From positions 23,765-87,764 of the forward strand of contig JANLTU010000052.1 in the NCBI GenBank assembly GCA_031363085.1: a stretch of 64,000 nt of DNA, given 5' to 3'. The position numbers and the translations under genes were made by a program. Below, piece after piece: positions 50,751 to 59,523 of the stretch (position 1 is the first letter of the stretch; each line of letters starts with the position of its first letter). The stretch comes from UBA6921 sp031363085 (GTDB lineage: Bacteria; Pseudomonadota; Gammaproteobacteria; SG8-11). Below the pieces are notes generated by a model. That model saw only the letters and a list, made by a program, of their open reading frames with translations. It did not search any database and had not been told where the DNA came from.

Positions 50751-52466
50751 ATGTCGGCAGTCAATTTTCGGCCCAAGAAAGTTCGCATCGGCGACCTGCT
50801 GATCGAGCACCAGATAATCTCGCAAGAGCAACTTAACGCCGCGCTTGCGGCGCAACAACACAGCGGCCGCAAGCTCGGTCGGGTGTTGATCGAAAGCGGC
50901 TACATCAGCGAAGACCAGATGCTGGATTTCCTCGCCCAGCAGTTGAAAATCCCTTACATCGATCTCAAGCGTTATCACGTCAACCCGGTCGTGGTGCGGG
51001 TGATACCCGAAGTGCAGGCGCGGCGCTTCCGGGTGTTGGCACTTGAAGACAGCAAAGACGGGCTGCTGGTGGGCATGTCCGATCCAACCGACATCTTTGC
51101 CTACGACGAGCTGAGCCGCGCGCTGCGCCGACCGCTGCAGCTTGCGGTGGTGCGCGAATCCGATTTAGTCAAGACCATCGACCTGATGTATCGCCGCACC
51201 GAAGAGATTTCCGGCTTGGCACAAGAGCTCGAAGAGGAGATGTCGGCTTACGACGTCGACTTACGGCAACTGGCGGCCGGCGAAGGCTTGATCGACGCAC
51301 CGGTCGTCAAGCTATTGCAAACCGTATTCGAAGACGCGGTGCAAGTGAATGCCTCTGACATTCATATCGAACCGGACGAGCGTGAATTACGCATTCGCTT
51401 CCGCATCGACGGCATCCTGCGTTTGCAAACCACCGCCGAACGCCGCATCGGCACGGCGCTGCTGTCGCGCGTCAAGCTGATGGCCGGCCTGGATATTGCC
51501 GAGAAGCGGCTGCCGCAAGACGGGCGCTTCCAGGTCAAGGTGCGCGATAAAAGTATCGACGTGCGCCTTTCCACCTTACCGGTGCAGCATGGCGAGTCGG
51601 CCGTGATGCGGCTGCTCAACCAGTCCAGCGGCATTCTCGATCTGGGCAACATCGGCATGGAACCGGCCATGCTGGAACGTTTCCGGCAACAGCTTGCCAG
51701 CCCGCACGGCGTGGTGCTGGCGACCGGCCCGACCGGCAGCGGCAAGACCACAACTTTGTACGGCGCGCTCAAGGAACTCAACCGGCCGACCAGCAAAGTG
51801 GTGACGGTGGAAGATCCGGTCGAGTACCGCCTGCCCGGCATCAATCAGGTGCAGGTCAACACCAAAATCGACTTGAGTTTCGCGCGCGTGCTGCGCGCCG
51901 TGTTACGTCAAGACCCGGACATTATTCTGGTCGGCGAAGTGCGCGACACCGAGACCATGGAAATCGCGCTGCGCGCCGCCATGACCGGCCATCTGGTGCT
52001 GTCGACGCTGCATACCAACGACGCGATTGCCACCGTCGCGCGGCTGATGGACATGGGTGCAGAGCCGTTTTTGATGGCGGCGTCGCTGCGCGCGATTGTC
52101 GCCCAACGCCTGGTGCGGCGCATCTGCGAGAGCTGCACCGAACCGTTTCAACCTGATGTCAGATCCAGCGCCCTGTTGCGCAGCGAACTTGGGGCTCAGG
52201 CGGACGCGCTGAAATTTCAACGCGGCCGCGGCTGCACCTATTGCAACAGCACCGGCTACCAGGGCCGCATCGGCATCTATGAACTGATCACGATGGACGA
52301 CACCTTGATCAACGCCCTGCATAGCGGCGACGCCCTGCGCTTTGCTGCCGCCGCGCGCCAGCAACCCGGCTATCAAAGCCTGCGGCGCAGCGCGATTGCA
52401 CTGGCGGCGCGCGGCCTGACCACGCTCGATCAAGTCCTGCGCGTGACCTTCGGCATGGAGGGCTGA
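50751..52466 (+). CDS. mshE: MSHA pilus assembly ATPase with c-di-GMP-binding N-terminus
   Basis: 571 residues from the ATG at 50751; a long upstream extension of the frame overlaps the deacetylase gene and is rejected. The N-terminus contains two consecutive motifs RIGDLLIEHQIISQEQL and KLGRVLIESGYISEDQM, which match the MshEN module that binds c-di-GMP. The secretion ATPase core has Walker A GPTGSGKTTTL, Walker B-type ILVGEVRDTETM and a four-Cys zinc site (CESC ... CTYC). It powers MSHA pilus extension at the inner membrane. Confidence 0.94.
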   Translation: MSAVNFRPKKVRIGDLLIEHQIISQEQLNAALAAQQHSGRKLGRVLIESGYISEDQMLDFLAQQLKIPYIDLKRYHVNPVVVRVIPEVQARRFRVLALEDSKDGLLVGMSDPTDIFAYDELSRALRRPLQLAVVRESDLVKTIDLMYRRTEEISGLAQELEEEMSAYDVDLRQLAAGEGLIDAPVVKLLQTVFEDAVQVNASDIHIEPDERELRIRFRIDGILRLQTTAERRIGTALLSRVKLMAGLDIAEKRLPQDGRFQVKVRDKSIDVRLSTLPVQHGESAVMRLLNQSSGILDLGNIGMEPAMLERFRQQLASPHGVVLATGPTGSGKTTTLYGALKELNRPTSKVVTVEDPVEYRLPGINQVQVNTKIDLSFARVLRAVLRQDPDIILVGEVRDTETMEIALRAAMTGHLVLSTLHTNDAIATVARLMDMGAEPFLMAASLRAIVAQRLVRRICESCTEPFQPDVRSSALLRSELGAQADALKFQRGRGCTYCNSTGYQGRIGIYELITMDDTLINALHSGDALRFAAAARQQPGYQSLRRSAIALAARGLTTLDQVLRVTFGMEG

Positions 52467-52470
52467 CACG

Positions 52471-53706
52471 GTGCCGGTATTTGACTACACCGGACGCAAC
52501 CGCCGCGGCGAAGCGGTGCACGGACGCGCGGAAGGCGTAAATTCCAACGCGGTCGCCGATCAGTTGTTCGGCAACGGCGTGACGCCGATCGATATCATCG
52601 AGGCGCACGACCGCAGCGATGTGCTGGCGGGGCTGCGCGCGCTGCGCCTGAAGCTGAATGAAGCCAAAATCGCGCTGACCGACCAGATTTTTTTCTGCCG
52701 CCAGATGTACACCTTACTGAAAGCCGGCGTACCGATTCTGCAAGCGCTGCGGGGTCTGCGCGACAGCGCGCAAAATCCGACGCTGGCCAAAGTCATTGCC
52801 AGCATCGGCGACGGACTGGAATCCGGCATGGATCTGACCACCGCCGTCAATCGGCACAGCGACGTGTTCCCGCCGCTGTTCATCAGCATGGTGCAGGTCG
52901 GTGAAACCACCGGCAGCTTGCCCGAAGCGTTTCTGCAACTGGCTGCGTATCTGGATCGCGAACGCGCCACACGCGAGAGCATCAAGCAGGCGTTGCGCTA
53001 TCCCAGCATGGTGCTGATCGCGATTTCTGCGGCCATGATCATCATCAATATTTTTGTGATTCCGGCCTTCGCCAAAATTTATGCCGGCTTCAAGGCGGAG
53101 TTGCCGTGGGCTACCAAACTGCTGGTCGGCGTGTCTAATTTTTCAGTCACGTACTGGCCTGTCGTGTTGTTTGGCGGCGTGCTGCTGGTGGTGGGCCTGC
53201 GCTGGTATATCGGCACCGCGCCGGGCCGCTATCGCTGGCACAAATTCATGCTGCACCTGCCAATCATCGGCAGCTTGCTGATGCGCGCCACGCTTGGCCG
53301 TTTTGCGCGCGCGCTGGCCGTCACCATCAAGTCCGGCGTGCCGCTGGTGCAAGGCATCAGCGTGGTCAGCCGCGCGGTGGACAACGACTACGTCGGCGCA
53401 CGCATCGCGCAGATGCGCGAAAACATCGAGCGCGGTGAAAGCATCACGCGCACGGCGGCCGGCACCGCGTTATTTCCGCCGCTGGTGCTGCAAATGATCG
53501 GCGTAGGCGAAGAAACCGGCGCACTCGACGACCTGCTGATTGAAGTGGCCGACTACTACGAACGCGAAGTCGATTACGGCCTCAAGAACCTGAGCTCCGC
53601 CATCGAGCCGATCCTCATTGTCACCATTGGCATCATGGTGCTGATTCTTGCGCTGGGTGTGTTCCTGCCGATGTGGGATCTGGCGCGTGCGTCACGCGGC
53701 GGTTGA
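52471..53706 (+). CDS. mshG: MSHA pilus inner-membrane platform protein (PilC/GspF family)
   Basis: 411 residues starting with GTG at 52471, with GGAGG ahead. Two repeated GspF domains, each with a membrane segment: FCRQMYTLLKAGVPILQAL and FARALAVTIKSGVPLVQGI are the paired family signatures. It anchors the MshE ATPase and the growing pilus. Only 4 bp after mshE. Confidence 0.93.
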   Translation: MPVFDYTGRNRRGEAVHGRAEGVNSNAVADQLFGNGVTPIDIIEAHDRSDVLAGLRALRLKLNEAKIALTDQIFFCRQMYTLLKAGVPILQALRGLRDSAQNPTLAKVIASIGDGLESGMDLTTAVNRHSDVFPPLFISMVQVGETTGSLPEAFLQLAAYLDRERATRESIKQALRYPSMVLIAISAAMIIINIFVIPAFAKIYAGFKAELPWATKLLVGVSNFSVTYWPVVLFGGVLLVVGLRWYIGTAPGRYRWHKFMLHLPIIGSLLMRATLGRFARALAVTIKSGVPLVQGISVVSRAVDNDYVGARIAQMRENIERGESITRTAAGTALFPPLVLQMIGVGEETGALDDLLIEVADYYEREVDYGLKNLSSAIEPILIVTIGIMVLILALGVFLPMWDLARASRGG

Positions 53707-53707
53707 A

Positions 53708-54262
53708 ATGTCGCAGCCGCTCCCGCCCGCCGCCGCAGGCATTAAATATCAAGACCCGCTGCGCGGCTTCACCTTGCTGGAGCTGGTGGTGGTGATCGCA
53801 ATCATATCGCTGCTGGCCACGGTCGCCGCCGAGCGTCTGTGGGAAATTCAAGTAAAAGCCGAGCGGGCCGCTATGGAAAGCGTCATTGGAGCACTTCAAA
53901 GCGCGCTGGGTATGCAAGTAGCCGATGCGTTACTGAGCGGCGAGCGCCGCGGTTTGGAAACCCTCGCCGACAGTAATCCGATGGAGCGCCTGGCCGCAGT
54001 GCCCAACAACTACGTCGGCGCACTTGCCGATGCCACCGAGGTCGGTGGCGCACAGTGGTACTTCGATTTGCGCGAACGCGTGCTGGTGTACCGCGCTTAC
54101 AACGTCGCCCGCTTTCGCGGCGGCGCGGCAAATCCGGCGCAAATTCGCTTCGTGGTGCGACTGGATTACGAAGTGACGCGCACCGCTCGGCGCGATCAAG
54201 GCATTGTCGGAGCACGTCTGGTGGCACTGGAACCGTATGCATGGAGCGACCCTGCGCCGTAA
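53708..54262 (+). CDS. MSHA-locus type IV prepilin with long leader
   Basis: 184 residues from ATG at 53708. A roughly 20-residue leader precedes the prepilin peptidase site RG/FTLLELVVVIAIISLL (Glu5 present). The rest is a short helix and a domain with YFDLRERVLVYRAYN. In other MSHA loci this position, between mshG and mshA, holds mshF/mshB; it may be the MshB-like minor pilin but I cannot settle it. Its 3' end forms part of a strong hairpin. Confidence 0.85.
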   Translation: MSQPLPPAAAGIKYQDPLRGFTLLELVVVIAIISLLATVAAERLWEIQVKAERAAMESVIGALQSALGMQVADALLSGERRGLETLADSNPMERLAAVPNNYVGALADATEVGGAQWYFDLRERVLVYRAYNVARFRGGAANPAQIRFVVRLDYEVTRTARRDQGIVGARLVALEPYAWSDPAP

Positions 54263-54280
54263 CGATTACGGCGCAGGGTC
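54248..54280 (+). other. Strong hairpin between the prepilin gene and mshA
   Basis: Perfect 15-bp inverted repeat (54248-54262 and 54266-54280) with a 3-base loop, spanning the prepilin stop codon. The following bases are ATGACAAATTG, not a T-tract, so it is more likely a transcript-stabilising or processing element than a full terminator. Confidence 0.65.
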
Positions 54281-54325
54281 ATGACAAATTGTTACCTTAA
54301 ACTAAACATTGTGGAGACTGGCAGT

Positions 54326-54769
54326 ATGAAGAAGCAAACAGGTTTTACCCTGATCGAACTGGTGGTCGTGATTCTGATTCTCGGCCTGCTCGCCGCCGTC
54401 GCGCTGCCGCGTTATGCGGACTTGGCAAAACAGGCGCGTATTTCCAGCATCAACGGTGTAGCCGGTGGCTTGCGCGGTGCGGTCGCGTTAGTGCGCGCGC
54501 AATATATCGCCGGCAGCCAGACCACTTCTCCGGTCACCATGCTGGACGGAACGACGGTAGCGGTGAGCACCGGCGCCCCCAGTGCCGGCGGTGGTTTCCC
54601 CTTGAGCACGGCCGGTGGCATAAACAACGCCATGCCTGATCCAGCCGACTACACCGTGGTTCCCGGCGCGGCCACCGCTACTTACACCCCATCGGGTGGA
54701 TCAGCCACCTGCCTGGTGACCTACACCGCCGCCGGGGGCGTCGTAACAGTGGATCCATCAGGTTGTTGA
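54326..54769 (+). CDS. mshA: MshA-like major pilin, first copy
   Basis: 147 residues from ATG at 54326 (GGAG upstream). KKQTG/FTLIELVVVILILGLLAAVALPRYADLA is the prepilin leader, cleavage site and N-terminal helix of MshA. The C-terminus has two cysteines (ATCLVTY ... DPSGC) 16 residues apart, which would form the usual D-loop disulfide. The head domain is Ala/Gly/Thr/Ser-rich. Followed after 73 bp by a second MshA-like gene. Confidence 0.9.
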   Translation: MKKQTGFTLIELVVVILILGLLAAVALPRYADLAKQARISSINGVAGGLRGAVALVRAQYIAGSQTTSPVTMLDGTTVAVSTGAPSAGGGFPLSTAGGINNAMPDPADYTVVPGAATATYTPSGGSATCLVTYTAAGGVVTVDPSGC

Positions 54770-54842
54770 TATCTGTTTCCTCCTGTGCAGTTGCACGGGG
54801 ATGCTGAGCACAGCCTGTAATATTTTTGAACGAGGTTTATGT

Positions 54843-55292
54843 ATGAACAAGCAGCAAAGCGGTTTTACCCTGGTTGAATTGGTGATGGTGATCGTGATTC
54901 TCGGCGTGCTCGCCGCCACCGCGTTACCGAAGTTCGTCGACATGGGCGGTGATGCCCGCGTGGCGGTAATGAAGGGCGTGGAAGGCGCGATGCGTGGCGG
55001 CAATACCGGCATCTACGCGAAAGCTGCCGCCAACAGTCAGTTGGGCGCTGCGGGTAGTTTGACGGCGGCGCAGATTGTGGGTGGCCCGGTGACCCTGGCT
55101 TATGGTTACGCCTCCAACGCCACCGAACTGGCCAAAGTGATGGATCTGTCGCCCGCCGCCGATTTCACCGTGGTTGCCGCCAGCATCACGCATGCGAAGG
55201 CCACCACTACCGCCAGTTGCGTGGTGGTTTACACCGCCGCAACCGGCGCCACCGCACCGCCGAGCTATGCACCCACCACCACCGGTTGTTAG
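54843..55292 (+). CDS. mshA: MshA-like major pilin, second copy
   Basis: 149 residues from ATG at 54843. NKQQSG/FTLVELVMVIVILGVLAATALPKFVDMG is very close to classical MshA. The D-loop cysteines are TASCVVVY and the terminal TTGC. The head differs from the first copy (about 50% or less alike by eye), so the two may be different subunits, not a recent duplication. An intrinsic terminator follows. Confidence 0.9.
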   Translation: MNKQQSGFTLVELVMVIVILGVLAATALPKFVDMGGDARVAVMKGVEGAMRGGNTGIYAKAAANSQLGAAGSLTAAQIVGGPVTLAYGYASNATELAKVMDLSPAADFTVVAASITHAKATTTASCVVVYTAATGATAPPSYAPTTTGC

Positions 55293-55343
55293 CCGCGCCG
55301 GGTGCCGGCAACTGGCCGTTTCCAAGATGATGTCAAGACATGG

Positions 55344-55374
55344 CGGGGTGTTGAGCGATCAACACCCCGTTTTT
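55344..55374 (+). terminator. Intrinsic terminator after the mshA pair
   Basis: CGGGGTGTTGA (55344-55354) and TCAACACCCCG (55359-55369) pair perfectly around GCGA, followed by TTTTT (55370-55374). It would end most transcripts of the major pilin genes and limit read-through to the minor pilin genes. Confidence 0.85.
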
Positions 55375-55388
55375 CATGGTGAGTAAAC

Positions 55389-55874
55389 ATGCAACGCACC
55401 CGCGCCGCCGGCTTCACCCTGCTTGAGCTGATCGCCACCCTGCTGATTCTGGCGGTGCTTGCGGTCACCGTGAGCATGCGCTGGGGTGCAACCGACTCGA
55501 CCGTGGCTTATCAGGCTGATCTGCTCGCACGCAACCTGCGCCACGTGCAGATGCTGGCGATGACCTGGGGTCATTCACTGCACGTCACCGGCGCCGGGAC
55601 CTTCTACATGGTGGTGTGCGTGACCGGCACACCCACGCCGCCCTGCAATGCCAGCCCGGTCATCGACCCGGCCACCGGCAGCCCGCTCAGTGTGACGCTG
55701 AGCAATAACGTTGCGGTCTCGGCCAGCACAGTGGAATTCGACAGCCTGGGTCGCCCGGTCAACGCCGGGCTCCTACTGACCGCCGCACGGGTCTTCACGC
55801 TGTCCGGTGCCGCGCAAACCTGGTCGGTCGCGGTCGCGCCGATCACCGGCTTCGTCAGCGTCAGTTCGCCATGA
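55389..55874 (+). CDS. mshC: MSHA minor prepilin (MshC-like, GspH type)
   Basis: 161 residues. RAAG/FTLLELIATLLILAVLAVTVSMRW is the prepilin N-terminus with Glu5; a downstream GspH-like domain contains VEFDSLGRPV. Minor pilins of this group sit at the pilus tip and start assembly. It overlaps the next gene by 4 bp (ATGA). Confidence 0.85.
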   Translation: MQRTRAAGFTLLELIATLLILAVLAVTVSMRWGATDSTVAYQADLLARNLRHVQMLAMTWGHSLHVTGAGTFYMVVCVTGTPTPPCNASPVIDPATGSPLSVTLSNNVAVSASTVEFDSLGRPVNAGLLLTAARVFTLSGAAQTWSVAVAPITGFVSVSSP

Positions 55875-56269
55875 GCAGATCCGCACCCGGTTTCACCTTG
55901 ATCGAAGTGGTGGCGACCCTGCTGCTGTTGAGCGTCGGCGCGGTCGGCATTCTGGGCATGTACAGCACCGTGGGCCGCAATTTGGGCAGCAATCAAGATC
56001 TGCAAACCGCCGCGCAACTGGCACAGGAATGCAGCGAATATGTGCTCGCCGCGCGCCGCAACAACGCCGCAGTGGACTATGCCGGCGTCACGGGCTTGAC
56101 ATTTTGCAGCGCGGCGTTGCCGGTGCTGGCCGGCTTTACCGTCACCACCAGCATCATCGCTCCGTATGCCCCGGCGTTCTGCCCGAGCACCTGCAAGCGG
56201 GTTGATATCGCCGTGACCAAGAGTGCGAACACGCTGGCAAGTTTCAGCCTGATGCTGGTGAACTACTGA
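55871..56269 (+). CDS. mshD: MSHA minor prepilin (MshD-like)
   Basis: 132 residues. SAPG/FTLIEVVATLLLLSVGAVGILGMYS is the prepilin N-terminus of the PilV/MshD group. Three or four cysteines (AQECSEY, LTFCSAAL, AFCPSTCKRV) could form disulfides. One-base overlap with the next gene (TGATG). Confidence 0.83.
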   Translation: MSRSAPGFTLIEVVATLLLLSVGAVGILGMYSTVGRNLGSNQDLQTAAQLAQECSEYVLAARRNNAAVDYAGVTGLTFCSAALPVLAGFTVTTSIIAPYAPAFCPSTCKRVDIAVTKSANTLASFSLMLVNY

Positions 56270-56793
56270 TGTTGCCCACACCGCGCCGGGTTCGAGGATT
56301 CAGCTTGGTGGAAGCCGTGGTCGCCATCTTGTTGCTGGGCATTCTGGCCACCGCTGCGCTGCCGCTGATCAGCAGCGCGGTGACCACCTACCAGACCACC
56401 ACGTCGTACTTGGTGACCTTGAGCAAGCTGCGTTATGCGACCGAACGCATGGCGCGCGAAATCCGCGCCGTGCGCCGCAATCCGCTCACGCCCAGCAACT
56501 ACGATATTTCCACACCGCTGACCAGCACCAGTTTGGTGTTCATCAAGTCCGACGCCAACCAGGTGAGCATCAGCGCCGCCGCGCCGCTGGTGACGCTGGC
56601 TTACCAAACGCCGGCTGCCAGTGCCACGTTGACGGATCAGCTCAGCGCGCTTGCGTTTCGCTATCTTGACATTAACGGCGCGGTGACCGCTTCGCTGGCG
56701 CAGATCGCCTTCGTGGAAATCTCCCTGGCGCTGACTCTGGACGGCGCGGTGCTGCAACAGCGCACGCGGGTGAGCTTGAGGAACCTGCAATGA
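56269..56793 (+). CDS. mshO: MSHA minor prepilin (MshO-like, PilW/GspJ type)
   Basis: 174 residues. RVRG/FSLVEAVVAILLLGILATAALPLIS is the prepilin N-terminus; LRYATERMAREIRAVRR is the GspJ/PilW-type helix. It overlaps the mshP-like gene by 4 bp. Confidence 0.83.
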   Translation: MLPTPRRVRGFSLVEAVVAILLLGILATAALPLISSAVTTYQTTTSYLVTLSKLRYATERMAREIRAVRRNPLTPSNYDISTPLTSTSLVFIKSDANQVSISAAAPLVTLAYQTPAASATLTDQLSALAFRYLDINGAVTASLAQIAFVEISLALTLDGAVLQQRTRVSLRNLQ

Positions 56794-57809
56794 AGCGCAA
56801 ACGGCAGCACGGCGCGGCCGCCTTGATGATCGTGTTATTTCTGCTGGTGGTCGGCAGCGTGGCGGTGGTCACGGCACTGTCGATTTCAGGTTCGGACAGC
56901 GGCGATACTGCCTATCAACACAACAGTGTTGCGGCTTTGGCACTGGCGGAAAGCGCGTTGGAGCGTGTCGCTGGGCGCATGAACGCAACCGCGTGCAACG
57001 CCTTGAGCACGGAAGGTCCGTACACCTTGGGGCAAGGCAATTTCAGCGTCGTGGCACCGGCGCCCTATATCGACATTTCGCTGTGCCGCGTGCGTGTCAG
57101 CGGCACGGTGGGCGCCACCACCCGCACTGTCGATGCGTGGCTGAGCGGTGGCGCCATCACGCTGGAGCAGAAAACCAACAGCAGCGGAACCACCGCAAAT
57201 CTGACCTTTGCACATACCGTCGCGGGCACCAATCGGCTATTGCTGGTCGGCGTCACCGTCGACCAGGCCGGCACGGCGGTCACCGGTGTGCAATATGCCG
57301 GACAGGCTTTGACGCAGCAGGCATTTATTGGCACCGGCGGCCGACCGCGTGCGGAAATCTGGTCACGACTTAATCCGACGCCCGGCAATAACAACGTGAT
57401 CGTGTCGCTTACCGGCAACGATCAGGTGGTCGCCGGTGCCATGTCGTTTACTGGCGTGAATTTAACCACGCCGTTCGACGCTGCATCGCAGACCGCCACC
57501 AACAATTCGACGGCAGCAGCGATCACCAGCACGCCGGTCACCAACAATGCCTGGATCTTGGATGTGATTTCGGCGAATAACAGCGTGGCGGTCACTATGA
57601 CGGCGCTGGCTAACCGCACGCAGCAGTGGAACTTGTCGGTGGGCGGGAATATCCGTGGTGCCGCTTCTTTATACGGGCCGATCAACCCCGCCGGCGCGAC
57701 CACATTGCAGTGGACCCTCGCCAATGCCCAGCGCTGGACCATGGCCGCCGTCGCCTTGCGGCCGGGCGGCAATGCCCAGGTGGTGCGCTGGAACGAAGTA
57801 GTGAACTGA
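56790..57809 (+). CDS. mshP: MshP-like minor pilin with C-terminal beta-rich extension
   Basis: 339 residues, about twice the length of classical MshP (roughly 150). The first 130 residues are PilX/MshP-like (RQHGAAALMIVLFLLVVG, lacking the FTLIE site as usual for this group; LALAESALERVAGRM). Residues about 135-325 are a separate domain: LTFAHTVAGTNRLLLVGVT, VTGVQYAGQALTQ, VAGAMSFTGVN and AQRWTMAAVALRPGG, a beta-sandwich type repeated in secreted bacterial proteins. The fusion would display this domain at the pilus tip. Confidence 0.85.
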   Translation: MKRKRQHGAAALMIVLFLLVVGSVAVVTALSISGSDSGDTAYQHNSVAALALAESALERVAGRMNATACNALSTEGPYTLGQGNFSVVAPAPYIDISLCRVRVSGTVGATTRTVDAWLSGGAITLEQKTNSSGTTANLTFAHTVAGTNRLLLVGVTVDQAGTAVTGVQYAGQALTQQAFIGTGGRPRAEIWSRLNPTPGNNNVIVSLTGNDQVVAGAMSFTGVNLTTPFDAASQTATNNSTAAAITSTPVTNNAWILDVISANNSVAVTMTALANRTQQWNLSVGGNIRGAASLYGPINPAGATTLQWTLANAQRWTMAAVALRPGGNAQVVRWNEVVN

Positions 57810-57952
57810 TCGCAATTTCGGCTCAGTTTCAACGCGCCCGTGCCGATACACCCGCTGATGGCCAGCAAAATACCTACCCGTTTTGGAGTTCGTGGTTCCA
57901 TGTTGTCGATAACATGCCAATGCGCCTTCGCGCCGCCCCGCTGGAGCCTGCC

Positions 57953-58885
57953 ATGCTGGGGTTTCTAACCCGTCGCCGCGCCGTGCCGGGGCTGGCGGCG
58001 GTCGGGCTGCTGGAAGACGGCGTGTGCTTGGTGCGGGTGGCGCGCGGCGCCAGCGGACGCCCGCAATTGACCGCCTGCGACTACCGTCCCTGGGGCACCG
58101 ACGGCGAACGTAAAGTTCTGGCCCGTCTAGCGGCGGATCATGGCTTGAAGCGCGCACGCTGCACCACCCTGCTGGCACCCAAGGACTACAGCCTGCTGGT
58201 CACCGAAGCGCCGGAGGTGCAGGCCGACGAACTCAAAACCGCGCTGCGCTGGCGCGTAAAAGACTTGATCGACTTCCCGCTCGACGACGCAACCCTGGAC
58301 ACCTTTGCCGTGCCCGGTGCCACGGCCTCGGGACGCGCGCGGGAAATGTATGCGGTGGCCGCGCGCACGGCGGCGGTGCAGCAAAAAGTCGACCTGCTGA
58401 GTGGCTGCGGCATTGGTCTTGACATTATCGACATCCCGGAACTTGCACAACGCAATCTGGCCACCTTGCTGGCCGTCGACCAGCGCGGCGTGGTGTTGTT
58501 GTCGTTTAGCGCGCACGGCGGCCTGATGACGCTCACCAAAGACGGCGAGCTGTATTTGAGCCGCACGCTGGACGTGGGCCTGAAGCTGTTGCGCACGGCG
58601 GAAGCAAACGACTATTTCAGCCGCATCGTGCTCGAAGTGCAGCGCTCGCTCGATTATTTCGAGAATCGTTACCGCGCCGCGCCGATCAACTATCTGGTGC
58701 TTGCGCCGTCCGCGCGCGCGCTGCCCGCCCTGGTAGCGTATCTCGCCAGCAACCTCAGCGTAACGGTCGAGATCATGGACTTGACCCACCTGCTGGACTA
58801 CGCGACCACCGCGCCGGCCGAGCTGGAAACCCTGGGCTTGACAACATTGGGCGCCGCGCTGCGCAACGACGGGATGGCGCCATGA
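57953..58885 (+). CDS. mshI: MSHA biogenesis protein MshI (PilM-like)
   Basis: 310 residues from ATG at 57953 (GGAG upstream). Actin-fold ATPase-like protein: ALRWRVKDLIDFPLDDATLD and VEVQRSLDYFENRY-type segments (here LEVQRSLDYFENRY) are those of PilM/MshI. It forms the cytoplasmic collar of the pilus inner-membrane complex. A 142-bp gap precedes it, and no promoter was recognised there. It overlaps the next gene by 4 bp. Confidence 0.86.
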   Translation: MLGFLTRRRAVPGLAAVGLLEDGVCLVRVARGASGRPQLTACDYRPWGTDGERKVLARLAADHGLKRARCTTLLAPKDYSLLVTEAPEVQADELKTALRWRVKDLIDFPLDDATLDTFAVPGATASGRAREMYAVAARTAAVQQKVDLLSGCGIGLDIIDIPELAQRNLATLLAVDQRGVVLLSFSAHGGLMTLTKDGELYLSRTLDVGLKLLRTAEANDYFSRIVLEVQRSLDYFENRYRAAPINYLVLAPSARALPALVAYLASNLSVTVEIMDLTHLLDYATTAPAELETLGLTTLGAALRNDGMAP

Positions 58886-59523
58886 GTCAACAGGTCAATC
58901 TTTACCAGGCGCAGTTTCGCCGCCAGAAAAAAGCCTTTTCAAGCCGCACGCTGCTGCAAGCCAGTGCCGTAATTAGCGCCGGCGTGCTACTGCTGGCTGG
59001 CGTGAACACCTGGCAGGGCTGGACCCTCAAGCAAGAGCTGGCACGGGTTGAACAGCGCCATGCCGACACCCGCACGCGGTTGGAACAACTGCTGCGCACA
59101 CAACCCTCGCGTAGCGCACGCACGGATTTGTCGGACCAAGTGGCGCAGCTTGAGGGCCTGCTCAAGGCGGCCGAGCACACCGAGGAAATTCTGCAACGCG
59201 ACATGTTTCGCGACAACCTGGGCTATTCGGTGTATCTCACCGCCCTGGCGCGCCAGACGGTGGCGGGTGTGCGCCTGACCGACATTGAAATTCCGGGTGC
59301 CGCGCGCCAGTTGCTGCTGCGCGGACGCACCACCCAGGAAGCGATGGTGTTGCGCTACCTGCAACGCTTGTCGAGCGAGCCGGTGCTGGCGGGCCTGGAA
59401 TTTCCGCGTTTCAAGCTGGTCCGGCCCGAGCACGACGAACACACGGCGGGTAAAACTCGGCCGCCGGCCGATTATCTGGAATTTGAAATCAACACCACGC
59501 CCCGCACGGCGTCCAACCCATGA
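58882..59523 (+). CDS. PilN-like MSHA inner-membrane protein
   Basis: 213 residues. QVNLYQAQFRRQKKAFSSR is the conserved PilN-type cytoplasmic N-terminus (the NLY segment docks into PilM), followed by a membrane helix (about 28-48), a coiled coil and a ferredoxin-like periplasmic domain. In Vibrio this part belongs to mshI; here it is a separate gene. Overlaps mshJ by 4 bp. Confidence 0.85.
   Translation: MSQQVNLYQAQFRRQKKAFSSRTLLQASAVISAGVLLLAGVNTWQGWTLKQELARVEQRHADTRTRLEQLLRTQPSRSARTDLSDQVAQLEGLLKAAEHTEEILQRDMFRDNLGYSVYLTALARQTVAGVRLTDIEIPGAARQLLLRGRTTQEAMVLRYLQRLSSEPVLAGLEFPRFKLVRPEHDEHTAGKTRPPADYLEFEINTTPRTASNP

Noticed and set aside
57422..57901. Minus-strand frame beginning like a short lipoprotein opposite the mshP end
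   Set aside because: It continues antisense to the beta-rich domain of the MshP-like gene, whose reading is supported by family similarity and operon spacing.
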